Below are positions 9,041-17,772 of a DNA stretch of 64,000 nt, in pieces. The DNA lies in the NCBI RefSeq assembly GCF_003987225.1, contig NZ_PIPX01000001.1, positions 620,001-684,000 of the forward strand, read 5' to 3'. The notes beneath the pieces were generated by a model. That model did no database searches and was not told the origin of the DNA. It was given only the letters and a program-made list of their open reading frames with translations. The DNA is from Pseudidiomarina homiensis. Its GTDB lineage: Bacteria > Pseudomonadota > Gammaproteobacteria > Enterobacterales > Alteromonadaceae. The translations under genes and the position numbers were made by a program. Each line of letters opens with the position of its first letter. Positions within the stretch are counted from its first letter, which is position 1.

Positions 9041-10384
9041 ATGGCTGCAACCTCACCTGCATTTTCTTCACGTATCGGTTTTATCTTAGCGGCGGCTGGA
9101 TCAGCTGTTGGCGTTGGCAACATTTGGGGGTTTCCTACGCAAGCTGCCAGCAATGGTGGCGGCGCATTTTTGCTGGTCTATTTAGTCATGATCTTAGCTT
9201 TAGCCTACCCAATGTTGGTGGCTGAACTCACAATAGGTCGTCTACGCCAACAAAACCCAGTCGAGGCGCTACGTAATCTTAGTGAACGAAAAGGTTGGCG
9301 CTTCTTTGGCGCATTTACCGGCATTGTCGCATTAATGGTACTGTCATTGATTTTAAGCTTCTATGCCATCGTTTCTGGTTGGTTGCTAGCGTTCATGTTC
9401 GCCCCTTTGGCTGAGCTAGCAGGTTTCCCTCACGCTGCCGAATGGTTAACTGCATTTAGTGTCGAACGTAACCTCATTATGATGGGATTGTTTTTGCTCC
9501 TGACCATTCATGTGGTCCGCTCTGGAGTAACTGATGGCATTGAGCGCTGGTCGAGTCGGTTGATGCCGCTATTATTCGTGTTGCTGATTGCCATGGTCAT
9601 CTACATTATGACGTTACCTGGCGCCACCGATGGCTTAAAAATGTACCTTACGCCCGATTTTTCACGGGTTTTTGATCCGAACCTCGTCATTCGCGCAATG
9701 GGTCAAGCGTTCTTTTCATTGTCGATTGGTGCAGCCTGTATGATGACCTATGGTGCCTACTTATCTAAACAAGAAAACTTGCCAAAAACCGCAGGCTGGG
9801 TTGCTGGTTTAGACACCACTGTTGCTTTCTTAGCGGGTTTATTGATTTTGCCAGCAATGTTCGCCGCGCAAGAACTCGGCGTTGTTATTTACGACGACGC
9901 TGGCGCCTTATTGTCATCGGACACGCTGGTCTTTACGGTGTTGCCAGCCATGTTTGATTCAATGGGCAGTGCCGGGTTATGGGTGGCCTTTGCCTTTTTT
10001 GCATTAATGGTCATCGCTGCTATCACCTCATCAATTTCAATGCTTGAGGCACCAGTGAATGCGTTACGTGAAGAAACTGGGCAACCGCGTTCACAAATGG
10101 CATGGATTGTCGGGTTGAGTATTGGGGCTGTGTCAGCGCTGATCATTTATAACTTTAACGCGCTTTTCGGCTTGGTGATCACCTTTACCACCGTCTACAT
10201 GCAGCCACTCTTAGGCTTAACGTTTGGCCTGTTACTCACTTGGGTGCTGCGCCAGAATTACTTGCTAAAAGCATTGCAGGAAGGAGCGCCAGAAATCCAG
10301 AAGTCTTGGTTCTGGAAGATCTGGCCATGGTATGTGAAGTTCATCTGCCCTATTCTTATTTTATTAGTGATCTGGCGTGGTTAA
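9041..10384 (+). CDS. Sodium-dependent amino-acid transporter, NSS (SNF) family
   Basis: Inner-membrane symporter that uses the sodium gradient to import an amino acid or related amine. The 447 residues carry about eleven to twelve membrane segments. The diagnostic first segment is AAAGSAVGVGNIWGFP (about residues 18-33), whose unwound centre binds substrate and sodium in LeuT, followed by NGGGAFLLVY. The exact substrate cannot be read from the sequence. It starts 52 bases after ansA and ends two bases before the convergent prpD stop, with no terminator hairpin between. It fits an amino-acid-consuming lifestyle. Confidence 0.92.
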   Translation: MAATSPAFSSRIGFILAAAGSAVGVGNIWGFPTQAASNGGGAFLLVYLVMILALAYPMLVAELTIGRLRQQNPVEALRNLSERKGWRFFGAFTGIVALMVLSLILSFYAIVSGWLLAFMFAPLAELAGFPHAAEWLTAFSVERNLIMMGLFLLLTIHVVRSGVTDGIERWSSRLMPLLFVLLIAMVIYIMTLPGATDGLKMYLTPDFSRVFDPNLVIRAMGQAFFSLSIGAACMMTYGAYLSKQENLPKTAGWVAGLDTTVAFLAGLLILPAMFAAQELGVVIYDDAGALLSSDTLVFTVLPAMFDSMGSAGLWVAFAFFALMVIAAITSSISMLEAPVNALREETGQPRSQMAWIVGLSIGAVSALIIYNFNALFGLVITFTTVYMQPLLGLTFGLLLTWVLRQNYLLKALQEGAPEIQKSWFWKIWPWYVKFICPILILLVIWRG

Positions 10385-10386
10385 AC

Positions 10387-11871
10387 CTAAATCACCAACA
10401 ATTGCATAAAGTCGTGCACGGGCGTTTGGCAAAAACGCTCGTGATCCGCGCATAACTCTTCTATTTTTGTTACCCGGCGAGACGGGAAACGCGTGGCTAG
10501 ATTATTCACGAACTTCTGTTCTAGGACGGGTATCCCCTCTTCGCGACGTTGCCGATGGCCGATCGGATAATTTACTTCAACTTGCTCGGTACTGCTGCCA
10601 TCGGTAAAAAACACCTGTATAGCATTCGCAATCGAACGTTTATTTCGATCCAGATAGTCTTCGCTAAAGGACTTATTTTCTTCAACTTCCATCTTTTCAC
10701 GCAACTTATCTATTTCTGGGTGCGCCGCATGGAAACTGTCTTCATAATGATCTGCGTTAAGTTCACCAAAGAGTAGCGGAACAGCGACCATATATTGCAA
10801 ACAATGATCACGGTCGGCAGGATTCGCTAACTTACCTTGCTTAGAGATAATACGAATCGCCGATTCGTGTGTGGTGATGACTATTTTTTCTATTTCATCT
10901 AATCGATCTTTAATCTGCGAATGTAGTGTGATTGCCGCTTCACAGGCAGTTTGCGCATGAAATTCAGCAGGGAAAGACAACTTAAATAGGATATTCTCCA
11001 TAACATAACTGCTGTAGCGCTGTGGCACACTAAAGCACCACTTATCAGTAGGCTTTAATTGTTGATCTTTGTTTGTTTTATTAAACGCAACAGCGTAGAA
11101 GCCCCACTGCTCAGCCGATAGCGCACCCGGTATACCCATTTCTCCACGCATGGCTATATCAGCTAAGCGCACCGCTCGACTCGTCGCGTCGCCCGCAGCC
11201 CAAGATTTTCTTGAACCTGCATTCGGCGCATGGCGATAGGTTCGTAACGCCTGCCCATCAACCCACGCATGTGAGATCGCTGCGAGCATCTGTTCGCGGT
11301 TACCGCCAAGTAACCACGTCGCCACCGCAGTGGAAGCAACTTTAACCAGTACCACGTGATCGAGCCCAACACGATTGAAGCTATTTTCAAGCGCGAGTAT
11401 GCCTTGAATTTCATGGGCTTTGATCATTGCTTCAAGCACCGTTTTCATGGTCAATGGTGACTGCCCACTTGCCACTCTCTGCTGCGAAATAAAATCACAG
11501 AGCGCCAGTATTGCGCCCAGATTATCTGAAGGATGCCCCCATTCGGCGGCCAACCAAGTATCGTTATAATCGAGCCAGCGTACACAGCAACCAATGTCCC
11601 AAGCAGCTTTCACCGGATCCAACACAAATGACGTTCCAGGAACCCGAGCACCGTGCGGGACCTGGGTTCCAGCTACAATTGGCCCTAAATGTTTGGTGCA
11701 TTCGGGGTAACGCAACGCCAACAAGCCACAGCCAATAGTGTCCATCAAGCAATACCGCGCGGTCTGCCACGCTATGTCACTATCAATGGTTTCCTGTAAA
11801 ACGTAATCGGCAAGGCTTTGAATTTCGGCGTCATAATCGGGACGATCATTTTGATCAAAGGTAGATCCCAT
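10387..11871 (-). CDS. prpD: PrpD, 2-methylcitrate dehydratase (MmgE/PrpD family)
   Basis: Dehydrates 2-methylcitrate to 2-methyl-cis-aconitate in the methylcitrate cycle, which disposes of propionyl-CoA. The 494 residues match PrpD. Family blocks are [24 protein letters not shown] near residue 100 (first residues shown by family numbering) and the [20 protein letters not shown] block near residue 215. A strong ribosome site, AGGAGG, lies six bases before the ATG. No prpB, prpC, acnD or prpR is adjacent, which is unusual. Propionyl-CoA would arise here from methionine (see the gamma-lyase at 37011), threonine, valine or isoleucine, so a catabolic role fits the window. Confidence 0.9.
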   Translation of the reverse strand: MGSTFDQNDRPDYDAEIQSLADYVLQETIDSDIAWQTARYCLMDTIGCGLLALRYPECTKHLGPIVAGTQVPHGARVPGTSFVLDPVKAAWDIGCCVRWLDYNDTWLAAEWGHPSDNLGAILALCDFISQQRVASGQSPLTMKTVLEAMIKAHEIQGILALENSFNRVGLDHVVLVKVASTAVATWLLGGNREQMLAAISHAWVDGQALRTYRHAPNAGSRKSWAAGDATSRAVRLADIAMRGEMGIPGALSAEQWGFYAVAFNKTNKDQQLKPTDKWCFSVPQRYSSYVMENILFKLSFPAEFHAQTACEAAITLHSQIKDRLDEIEKIVITTHESAIRIISKQGKLANPADRDHCLQYMVAVPLLFGELNADHYEDSFHAAHPEIDKLREKMEVEENKSFSEDYLDRNKRSIANAIQVFFTDGSSTEQVEVNYPIGHRQRREEGIPVLEQKFVNNLATRFPSRRVTKIEELCADHERFCQTPVHDFMQLLVI

Positions 11872-11913
11872 AGCGTTCCTCCTGCAGTTACATGCCTATT
11901 AGCTGCGGTAAAT

Positions 11914-11948
11914 AAAAAAACGCTCGGGACCAATTAAGAGTCCCGAGC
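11914..11948 (-). terminator. Intrinsic terminator of the tatD-end operon
   Basis: Reading leftward, stem GCTCGGGAC (11940-11948 complement) pairs with GTCCCGAGC (11922-11930 complement) around a nine-base loop. Seven consecutive T follow (11914-11920). It lies about 125 bases downstream of the tatD stop and just upstream of prpD, so it separates the two transcription units. Confidence 0.85.
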
Positions 11949-11958
11949 CTAGGGGAAT

Positions 11959-11976
11959 GGCTCAAGGGATTGAGCC
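11959..11976. repeat. Small perfect hairpin downstream of tatD
   Basis: GGCTCAA (11959-11965) and TTGAGCC (11970-11976) form a seven-base stem with a GGGA tetraloop, between the tatD stop and the main terminator. No T tract follows on either strand. It may be an RNA 3'-end structure; its role is unknown. Confidence 0.5.
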
Positions 11977-12073
11977 GTGCGCTAACTCGATAAAATTCGA
12001 AGGTAAGTTTGAGTGTAGACAACAAAAAAAGATTTGCTAAATTTTTTTGTGATCTTTGCACTAATTTTTGGAA

Positions 12074-12865
12074 TTAGCGTTGATGCGGCTCAACACGCTT
12101 GAAAAGTTGGAAGAAATTACGCGTTGTAGTTTCGGCGACTTCAGCCAAAGTTAGGCCCTTTATATCGGCGACACATTTGGCCACGTCCGCAACATAAGCG
12201 GGTTGGTTCTGCTTACCACGATGCGGAACCGGCGCTAACCAAGGGCTATCGGTTTCAATCAGTAATCTATCGAGCGGTAATTTTTTTACCACGTCGCGTA
12301 GCTCGCTGGCATTGCGAAAACTAGCGATCCCCGAGATGGAGATATAAAAATCAAGGTCATCAATGGCTTGGCGTGCCATCTCGTACGACTCAGTGAAACA
12401 ATGCAACACACCACCGCAGGCCTCTGCGTGTCCATCGCGTAATAAACCGAGCGTATCTTCGCGCGCATCGCGTGTATGAATAATGAGCGGCTTATCGACC
12501 TCGTTGGCAAGCTCTATATGGTAAGCAAAACTTTCTTGCTGCACGTGCTTACTGTCTGGATCATAAAAATAATCAAGCCCTGTTTCACCCACGGCAACAA
12601 CACGTTCATCACGAACATGCTCGGAAAGTTGCTCTTTGACCAGTGCATGTTTGCCAATGTACAGCGGATGCACGCCACAGGAAATCGCTACCTCTGGATA
12701 AGGTGTAACAAGATCCCGCATGCTTGGAAAATCTTCCAGAGTGACACCAATGCACAACATTTGCTGGACCCCAGCTTGTTTAGCATTGGCAATAACTTGT
12801 TCGATGGAACCATCGAATTCATCGAGTTTTAATTTATCGAGATGACAGTGTGAATCGATAAACAC
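12074..12865 (-). CDS. ycfH: TatD family metal-dependent deoxyribonuclease (YcfH-like)
   Basis: TIM-barrel metallohydrolase of the TatD family; members have DNase or D-aminoacyl-tRNA-related activities and the in vivo role of this paralog is unsettled. The 263 residues are full length. Metal ligands are visible: DSHCHLD (His6, His8), VAVGETGLDYFY, LIIHTRDA, VLHCFTE and ETDSPWLAP. It starts with GTG at 12865, preceded by AAGGGG five bases upstream. It is the last gene of pabC-mltG-tmk-holB-pilZ-tatD, the order common in gammaproteobacteria. Confidence 0.93.
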   Translation of the reverse strand: MFIDSHCHLDKLKLDEFDGSIEQVIANAKQAGVQQMLCIGVTLEDFPSMRDLVTPYPEVAISCGVHPLYIGKHALVKEQLSEHVRDERVVAVGETGLDYFYDPDSKHVQQESFAYHIELANEVDKPLIIHTRDAREDTLGLLRDGHAEACGGVLHCFTESYEMARQAIDDLDFYISISGIASFRNASELRDVVKKLPLDRLLIETDSPWLAPVPHRGKQNQPAYVADVAKCVADIKGLTLAEVAETTTRNFFQLFKRVEPHQR

Positions 12866-12890
12866 AGCGACCCCTTAACGTTGTGTTAGT

Positions 12891-13217
12891 TTACATGGTT
12901 GCTGTTGGCGCGCTCGACTCACCCAGGTGACCTAACAAGGTCTCAATACGATTTCGTAAGTGCGACTTGTCATCGGTGAACTGCACCCCGACACCGCGTT
13001 GATCGGCGCGTCCAGGGCGCAGTGGCGCTAGCCATACAACCTTCCCCTTAACCAGAGTCTCCTCTGAATCACCGGGTAATTGTACCAATAACGCCATCTC
13101 GTCACCAATCGCATAAGGGTCATCGGTTGCAACGAATAATGCCCCACCTTTGATGAAGGGCATGTATAAGCGACGTAACTGTTCTTCTGATTTTAAGTGA
13201 ATTCGCTTCGCAGCCAT
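12891..13217 (-). CDS. pilZ: PilZ, type IV pilus assembly PilZ-domain protein
   Basis: Small cytoplasmic protein, 108 residues, required for type IV pilus biogenesis in relatives. It has a single PilZ barrel (VATDDPYAIGDEMALLVQLP, then GKVVWLAPL and GVGVQF). The canonical RxxxR and DxSxxG cyclic-di-GMP motifs are not evident, as in the original PilZ, so direct binding of the nucleotide is doubtful. I chose the ATG at 13217, with GAGG 11 bases upstream; a GTG at 13229, overlapping the holB end, would add four residues. It lies between holB and tatD, its usual place. Confidence 0.85.
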   Translation of the reverse strand: MAAKRIHLKSEEQLRRLYMPFIKGGALFVATDDPYAIGDEMALLVQLPGDSEETLVKGKVVWLAPLRPGRADQRGVGVQFTDDKSHLRNRIETLLGHLGESSAPTATM

Positions 13218-13219
13218 GG

Positions 13220-14173
13220 CTAGAGCCACCTCATCCAGAGTTCTTGTAATAATAGAGGCCCATTGAGGCCGCTCTGTTCATTGGTTTGCTGTCGTATACC
13301 ATAACATAATTGTAACCAAGAACTTAAATCTGTCACGTTATAATTCCTGTTACGAAGAAATTGTTGTAGCTCAGCTTGTTTGCTTGGCATAAGTAATTGT
13401 GTTTGTGCAGCTCCCTGCTGCACGCGCATGAGTTCTTGCAACCATTGCTCCGTTGCCAATAACCAGTCCTGCCAATCCGCTTTGGCTGGTGTTGGTAACG
13501 CCTCATCCGCAAGCAAAGCCCCACTTAATTCAGCAACATAATCGCGCGGGTAATCACCGCTTTTGACCCATTCGATGAGCGCCAATGGCCGTTGCCGGTA
13601 GCGCTGACAAGCTGTCATCTCTTCTTCAGTTAGAATACGTCCTAGTTGCTGTGCCAACCACTGTTGAATAGCTTCCGCGGATGGCGTGTTCATGCGTAAC
13701 AGTTGCATACGACTACGCAATGTAGGTAATAACCGTTCAGTCCTCTCAGGCGTAACAATAAAATAGGTATCGCGGGTGGGTTCTTCGAGCGTCTTCAACA
13801 AGGCATTGGCAGCAGTCACCGAGAGTTTTTCGGCATCCTGTAACCATACGACTTTTGCCCCCGCTTGATTGGGCGTGTTGTGTAACTTGCCAAGAAGTTC
13901 ACGCACTTGATCGACACTAATGGCACGCCCATCCTGACTCGCGAGTGAATAATAATCTGGATGATTTCCGGCTTTGTGCAGTAAGCAGCTCTTACACTCA
14001 CCGCACGCTCGCTTTTCTGCCTGACTGCAAAGCAACAACTTGATCCATTCGGCAACGAATAAAGCGCTCCCAAGATCAACTTGCCAAGGCACACAATAAG
14101 CGTGGGCAAGCTTACCTTGCTGTCGTTCTCGCAACACTTGCTGCCAGTTTTCCCGTAACCATGGCAAACTCAC
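13220..14173 (-). CDS. holB: HolB, DNA polymerase III delta-prime subunit
   Basis: Part of the clamp loader that opens and places the beta clamp on primed DNA. The 317 residues match the family. The zinc-binding module is visible as CSQAEKRACGECKSC near residues 49-63, followed by the sensor block TAANALLKTLEEPTRDTYFI with SRM (sensor I and SRC-type region). It begins with GTG at 14173, with an AAGGGG ribosome site seven bases upstream inside the end of tmk. It is cotranscribed with tmk, pilZ and tatD. Confidence 0.93.
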   Translation of the reverse strand: MSLPWLRENWQQVLRERQQGKLAHAYCVPWQVDLGSALFVAEWIKLLLCSQAEKRACGECKSCLLHKAGNHPDYYSLASQDGRAISVDQVRELLGKLHNTPNQAGAKVVWLQDAEKLSVTAANALLKTLEEPTRDTYFIVTPERTERLLPTLRSRMQLLRMNTPSAEAIQQWLAQQLGRILTEEEMTACQRYRQRPLALIEWVKSGDYPRDYVAELSGALLADEALPTPAKADWQDWLLATEQWLQELMRVQQGAAQTQLLMPSKQAELQQFLRNRNYNVTDLSSWLQLCYGIRQQTNEQSGLNGPLLLQELWMRWL

Positions 14174-14176
14174 GAC

Positions 14177-14809
14177 TTATCCCCTTCCGTGTGCGAATAG
14201 CTCTGCTTCGAGTGCATTAACAAGTGCCTGATGCACTTCCGCCATCGGTTGGTCGGCGGCAATAACCTTAATACCGCGTTCCTGCCGAGCAATTTCTAAA
14301 TAGCGTTCACGCGTGCGCTGGAAAAATGCCATTGCTTCTTGTTCAATCCGATCAAGTTCGCCACGGGCACGGGCTCGCTCAAGGCCAATTTCAGGATCTA
14401 AATCGAGTAATAAGGTTAAATCCGGGACAAAATCGCCAAGTACGAGTTTCTTTAAAGTTTGTAGCTTGGCATCGCCTAACTGGCGCCCTCCACCTTGATA
14501 GGCTCGTGACGATAAGTCATGCCTATCGGCAATCACCCATTTTCCCTCTGCCAGCGCTGGACGAATCACATTGTGAACCAATTGGGCTCGACTGGCATAC
14601 ATCAATAGCAACTCAGTTTCCGCCGTCACCTCTTCCTGCCACTGCTTTTTAACCAAATCACGCAAAGCCTCAGCCAGCGGTGTACCACCCGGCTCGCGAA
14701 CAGTAAGCGTGGCAATACTTTTTGCTTGTAAATGGCTCACTAAGCTCGCAATTGCTGAGCTCTTGCCTGCCCCTTCAAGGCCTTCGACAACAATAAACTT
14801 TCCCTGCAT
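14177..14809 (-). CDS. tmk: Tmk, thymidylate kinase
   Basis: Phosphorylates dTMP to dTDP for DNA synthesis. The 210 residues are full length. The P-loop is GLEGAGKSS (residues 9-17), followed by the substrate motif [15 protein letters not shown] and the LID region with [12 protein letters not shown]. The gene is packed between mltG (three bases away) and holB (three bases away), and so is almost certainly part of the same message. Confidence 0.96.
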   Translation of the reverse strand: MQGKFIVVEGLEGAGKSSAIASLVSHLQAKSIATLTVREPGGTPLAEALRDLVKKQWQEEVTAETELLLMYASRAQLVHNVIRPALAEGKWVIADRHDLSSRAYQGGGRQLGDAKLQTLKKLVLGDFVPDLTLLLDLDPEIGLERARARGELDRIEQEAMAFFQRTRERYLEIARQERGIKVIAADQPMAEVHQALVNALEAELFAHGRG

Positions 14810-14812
14810 GGG

Positions 14813-15832
14813 CTAATTCATTCCTCGTTGATAGCGATTAACTGCTTTATTGTGCTCTTCTAGGGTTCGCGAGAAAACGTGGCCGCCCGAACCGTCTGCG
14901 ACAAAATAGAAATAATCTGTAGTTGCGGGGTGAGCGGCTGCACGTAAGCTTGCCAAGCTTGGCATCGCAATAGGTGTTGGTGGTAAACCATCAATACGAT
15001 ACGTGTTATACGCTGTTTCTTCCCGTAAGTGAGCGCGGGTCAAATTACCATCAAAATCAGCGATACCATAAATGGTTGTCGGGTCGGACTGTAAGCGCAT
15101 ACCTTTACGTAGACGATTCACAAAAACTGAGCTTACCTTATCGCGTTCGCCCGTTAGCCCGGTCTCCTTTTCAATAATCGAAGCCATAATAAGCAACTCG
15201 TATGGCTCTGTATAGGGCAATTCATCTGCCCGGTCTTCCCAGACACCATATAAACGTTGTTGCTGCGTTTTATAAGCCTTGCGGAGAATTTTCAGGGCCG
15301 AAGTACCGGCATAGAAATGATAGGTGTCAGGTGCTAACAAGCCTTCTAAACTAGGCCAACTTGCATCACTTGCTACTTGCTTTAATAGTTCACTGGGCGA
15401 CGACGTTAGCGGCTGTAAATAATCATGCGCTCCTATGATTTCTAACCATTGCATGAGCGTTTGGCCTTCGACCAAGGTAACCGCAAATTGATGTTGCCGC
15501 CCAGCTTGTAACTGTTGCCAAAACTGCCGCAACGTCTGTCCATATTGCAGCTGATAAACCCCAGCTTGCATACGCTCGGGGTTAGCCCATAAACGACTCG
15601 CAACGTAACTCAGTTCGCTGGAATGCGGCCATATTTCTTGCTGCTTGAGCTGTTGCAAGACTGTTTTTGCATGCATTCCTGGTTTGATTTCCAGCAACAC
15701 GGGTTCATCGCCAATGTCTAACGGAGAATCGAGAAGTTGGTGACTCCAATAAGCGCCACCACAAGCAAACAGGGTGAGTAGAAATATACCCGCAAAGAAG
15801 CTGATGAGTATGAATTGTTTTAGCTTTGCCAC
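14813..15832 (-). CDS. mltG: MltG, endolytic murein transglycosylase
   Basis: Inner-membrane lytic transglycosylase that cuts nascent glycan strands and helps set glycan length. One N-terminal membrane segment (about residues 6-28) anchors a periplasmic YceG/MltG domain. The catalytic glutamate lies in ASIIEKETGLTGERDKV, followed by VFVNRLRKGMRLQSDPTTIYG. No ATG is available near the N-terminus: GTG at 15832 or the TTG one codon upstream must be used, inside the last codons of pabC. I list the GTG. The overlap with pabC implies coupled translation. Confidence 0.93.
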   Translation of the reverse strand: MAKLKQFILISFFAGIFLLTLFACGGAYWSHQLLDSPLDIGDEPVLLEIKPGMHAKTVLQQLKQQEIWPHSSELSYVASRLWANPERMQAGVYQLQYGQTLRQFWQQLQAGRQHQFAVTLVEGQTLMQWLEIIGAHDYLQPLTSSPSELLKQVASDASWPSLEGLLAPDTYHFYAGTSALKILRKAYKTQQQRLYGVWEDRADELPYTEPYELLIMASIIEKETGLTGERDKVSSVFVNRLRKGMRLQSDPTTIYGIADFDGNLTRAHLREETAYNTYRIDGLPPTPIAMPSLASLRAAAHPATTDYFYFVADGSGGHVFSRTLEEHNKAVNRYQRGMN

Positions 15833-16593
15833 CAAGTTGTTAGCGCCTTAGGAAGTTGTTGCTCGGGTAACTTATGGTCGCCGATCTTCGCTAGTGGACG
15901 CAAGCCCAAAACAGTATTAGTTACGAATGCTTGCTCTACATTAGGTAGATCGTGCACGTTCACGCGAGATATTTGCACGTCACCCAAGGGGCGATCGGCT
16001 AAAATCTGACGCCGAACAATGCCGTCAATGCCTGCAAAATCAAGTTTTGGCGTATGCCACGCACCCTCTATACGCAAAAAGATATTGCTCGATGTCGCCT
16101 CAACAACCAAGCCTTCACTGTCGCACACGATCAGCTCGTCAAGCGAGCTACTGTCGCGCTCAGCACTGAGCATCACTTGCTCTAATCGATTGAGTGTTTT
16201 GAGTCCGGCAAAAAAACTGGAACGCGCCAAGGAGAACTGCGCAATCGCACAATTTAGTGAGTGTGTTTTGCGCTCGGGTAATGGTGAACTTGTAACATAC
16301 CAGTTGCTGGTAACAGTTTGGGCGTAACCATAACCGCGCGAACCTGAACCGCGTGTAATGATTATTTTGATAATGGCATCAGCGGCGTCAATTTGCGCCA
16401 GACATTCTAAGACCTCGGCTTCATCCGGCAACCCCATCCGCAAACGCTCGCTAGCCGATACCAACCGCTGCCAATGCTGAGGCCACCAGCGCAGCTGGCC
16501 ATTTTCACGCGTCAACGTGGTAAAGTGACCATCTCCAAATTGTAAGCCACGATCGAGCTCATGCGCCGTAATTTGTTGCCCGTTTTGCCACAT
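15820..16593 (-). CDS. pabC: PabC, 4-amino-4-deoxychorismate lyase
   Basis: PLP fold-type IV enzyme that splits aminodeoxychorismate into p-aminobenzoate and pyruvate, for folate. The 257 residues are close to the usual length. Marks are GLQFGDGHFTT near residue 19, the lysine in GLKTLNRLEQVML (PLP site), and EATSSNIFLR. It follows acpP after a 72-base gap that contains an intrinsic terminator, so it may be transcribed by read-through or from its own promoter. In most relatives fabF stands between acpP and pabC; it is missing here. Confidence 0.92.
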   Translation of the reverse strand: MWQNGQQITAHELDRGLQFGDGHFTTLTRENGQLRWWPQHWQRLVSASERLRMGLPDEAEVLECLAQIDAADAIIKIIITRGSGSRGYGYAQTVTSNWYVTSSPLPERKTHSLNCAIAQFSLARSSFFAGLKTLNRLEQVMLSAERDSSSLDELIVCDSEGLVVEATSSNIFLRIEGAWHTPKLDFAGIDGIVRRQILADRPLGDVQISRVNVHDLPNVEQAFVTNTVLGLRPLAKIGDHKLPEQQLPKALTTWWQS

Positions 16594-16622
16594 AAAGATC
16601 TCGAATTCCTTACGCCAGATAC

Positions 16623-16648
16623 AAAAAAGGCGGAATTTTCATTCCGCC
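16623..16648 (-). terminator. Intrinsic terminator of acpP
   Basis: Reading leftward, GGCGGAAT, loop GAAA, ATTCCGCC, then six T (complement of 16648 down to 16623). It lies 17 bases after the acpP stop and ends 29 bases before the pabC ATG. It probably sets the abundance of acpP relative to downstream genes. Confidence 0.85.
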
Positions 16649-16665
16649 CTTTGCAACCGTTTGGC

Positions 16666-16905
16666 TTAGTCGTTTGCGTGATTCGTCACGTAATCGATTG
16701 CCGCTTGAACAGTTTTGATTTTTTCTGCTTCTTCATCTGGAATTTCAGTTTCGAATTCTTCTTCCAGTGCCATCACCAACTCAACAGTATCAAGTGAATC
16801 TGCACCAAGGTCGTTTTCGAAAGAAGCTTCAGGTTTTACTTCTTCTTCTTTAACGCCCAACTGTTCGATGATGATTTTCTTTACGCGTTCTTCAATAGTA
16901 CTCAT
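16666..16905 (-). CDS. acpP: AcpP, acyl carrier protein
   Basis: Carries the growing acyl chain in fatty-acid synthesis on a phosphopantetheine arm. The 79 residues, strongly acidic, contain the attachment serine in [18 protein letters not shown] (Ser37). It is followed by a strong terminator and preceded by a 126-base gap after fabG that holds a possible promoter of its own, consistent with the very high AcpP level known from other bacteria. It is the last gene of the plsX-fabHDG block. Confidence 0.97.
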   Translation of the reverse strand: MSTIEERVKKIIIEQLGVKEEEVKPEASFENDLGADSLDTVELVMALEEEFETEIPDEEAEKIKTVQAAIDYVTNHAND

Positions 16906-16951
16906 TGTTACAATGTCCCTTCATTTAGGTATCGAGTTCAAATTTGCGCTT

Positions 16952-16980
16952 AGTGTAGTGAATGCAGCGGCATTAATAAA
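16952..16980 (-). promoter_or_regulatory. Possible promoter of acpP
   Basis: In the fabG-acpP gap, reading leftward, TTTATT (16975-16980), 17 bases, TACACT (16952-16957). The -10 box is fair and the -35 weak. A separate acpP promoter is known in E. coli, which is why this is listed. Confidence 0.3.
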
Positions 16981-17031
16981 GGAAAAAATGCCCAAATGCC
17001 GAGAGGTCATACCCCTTGATCTGCTGTTTAC

Positions 17032-17772
17032 TTACACCATTGCAAGACCACCATTCACATGAATAGTTTCACCGGTGATGTAAGCGGCTCCAGCCGACGC
17101 TAGAAATACCACTGTTGCAGCAATTTCTTCTGGCTGCCCCAAACGAGCCGCCGGAATATTTGCAAAAATCGCCTGTTTTTGGTCTTCAGTCAAGGCCTTG
17201 GTCATATCAGTATCAATGAAACCTGGCGCAACGCAGTTCACTGTTATACCACGTCCAGCAACTTCCTGTGCCAGTGCTTTGCTAAAACCTACCAAACCAG
17301 CTTTTGCGGCACAGTAGTTGGTCTGTCCAGGATTCCCAGTCGTTCCCACCACCGATGAAATATTAATAATGCGGCCAAAACGACGTTTCATCATGCCCCG
17401 AAGAACAGCTTTGCTCAAGCGATAGACCGATTTCAAGTTGGTATCAAGCACCGCATCCCAATCATCATCTTTCAAACGCATAAGCAGGTTGTCTTTAGTA
17501 ATCCCCGCATTATTAACCAAGATATCGAGTTGACCATAGTTCTCATCAATTGCTTTTAGCGTTTCGGCAATACTTTCTGCATCAGTAACATCCAAACGGC
17601 GGCCTTCACCATGCTCGCCGAGATAAGCGGAAATATCCTCGGCACCACTATCACTGGTGGCTGTACCAATCACTTTTACGCCCTGCGCTACCAGTTGCTC
17701 AGCGATGGCTTTGCCAATACCTCGGCTCGCACCAGTTACGAGAGCGACTTGCCCTTCCATTGTTATTGTCAT
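17032..17772 (-). CDS. fabG: FabG, 3-oxoacyl-ACP reductase
   Basis: NADPH-dependent reduction of beta-ketoacyl-ACP, the first reductive step of each elongation cycle. Short-chain dehydrogenase of 246 residues with cofactor motif TGASRGIG (13-20), NNAG (87-90) and catalytic Ser140, Tyr153 and Lys157. The ATG at 17772 overlaps the fabD stop (ATGA). An internal ATG at residue 5 would resemble the E. coli N-terminus equally well. Sits between fabD and acpP. Confidence 0.95.
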   Translation of the reverse strand: MTITMEGQVALVTGASRGIGKAIAEQLVAQGVKVIGTATSDSGAEDISAYLGEHGEGRRLDVTDAESIAETLKAIDENYGQLDILVNNAGITKDNLLMRLKDDDWDAVLDTNLKSVYRLSKAVLRGMMKRRFGRIINISSVVGTTGNPGQTNYCAAKAGLVGFSKALAQEVAGRGITVNCVAPGFIDTDMTKALTEDQKQAIFANIPAARLGQPEEIAATVVFLASAGAAYITGETIHVNGGLAMV

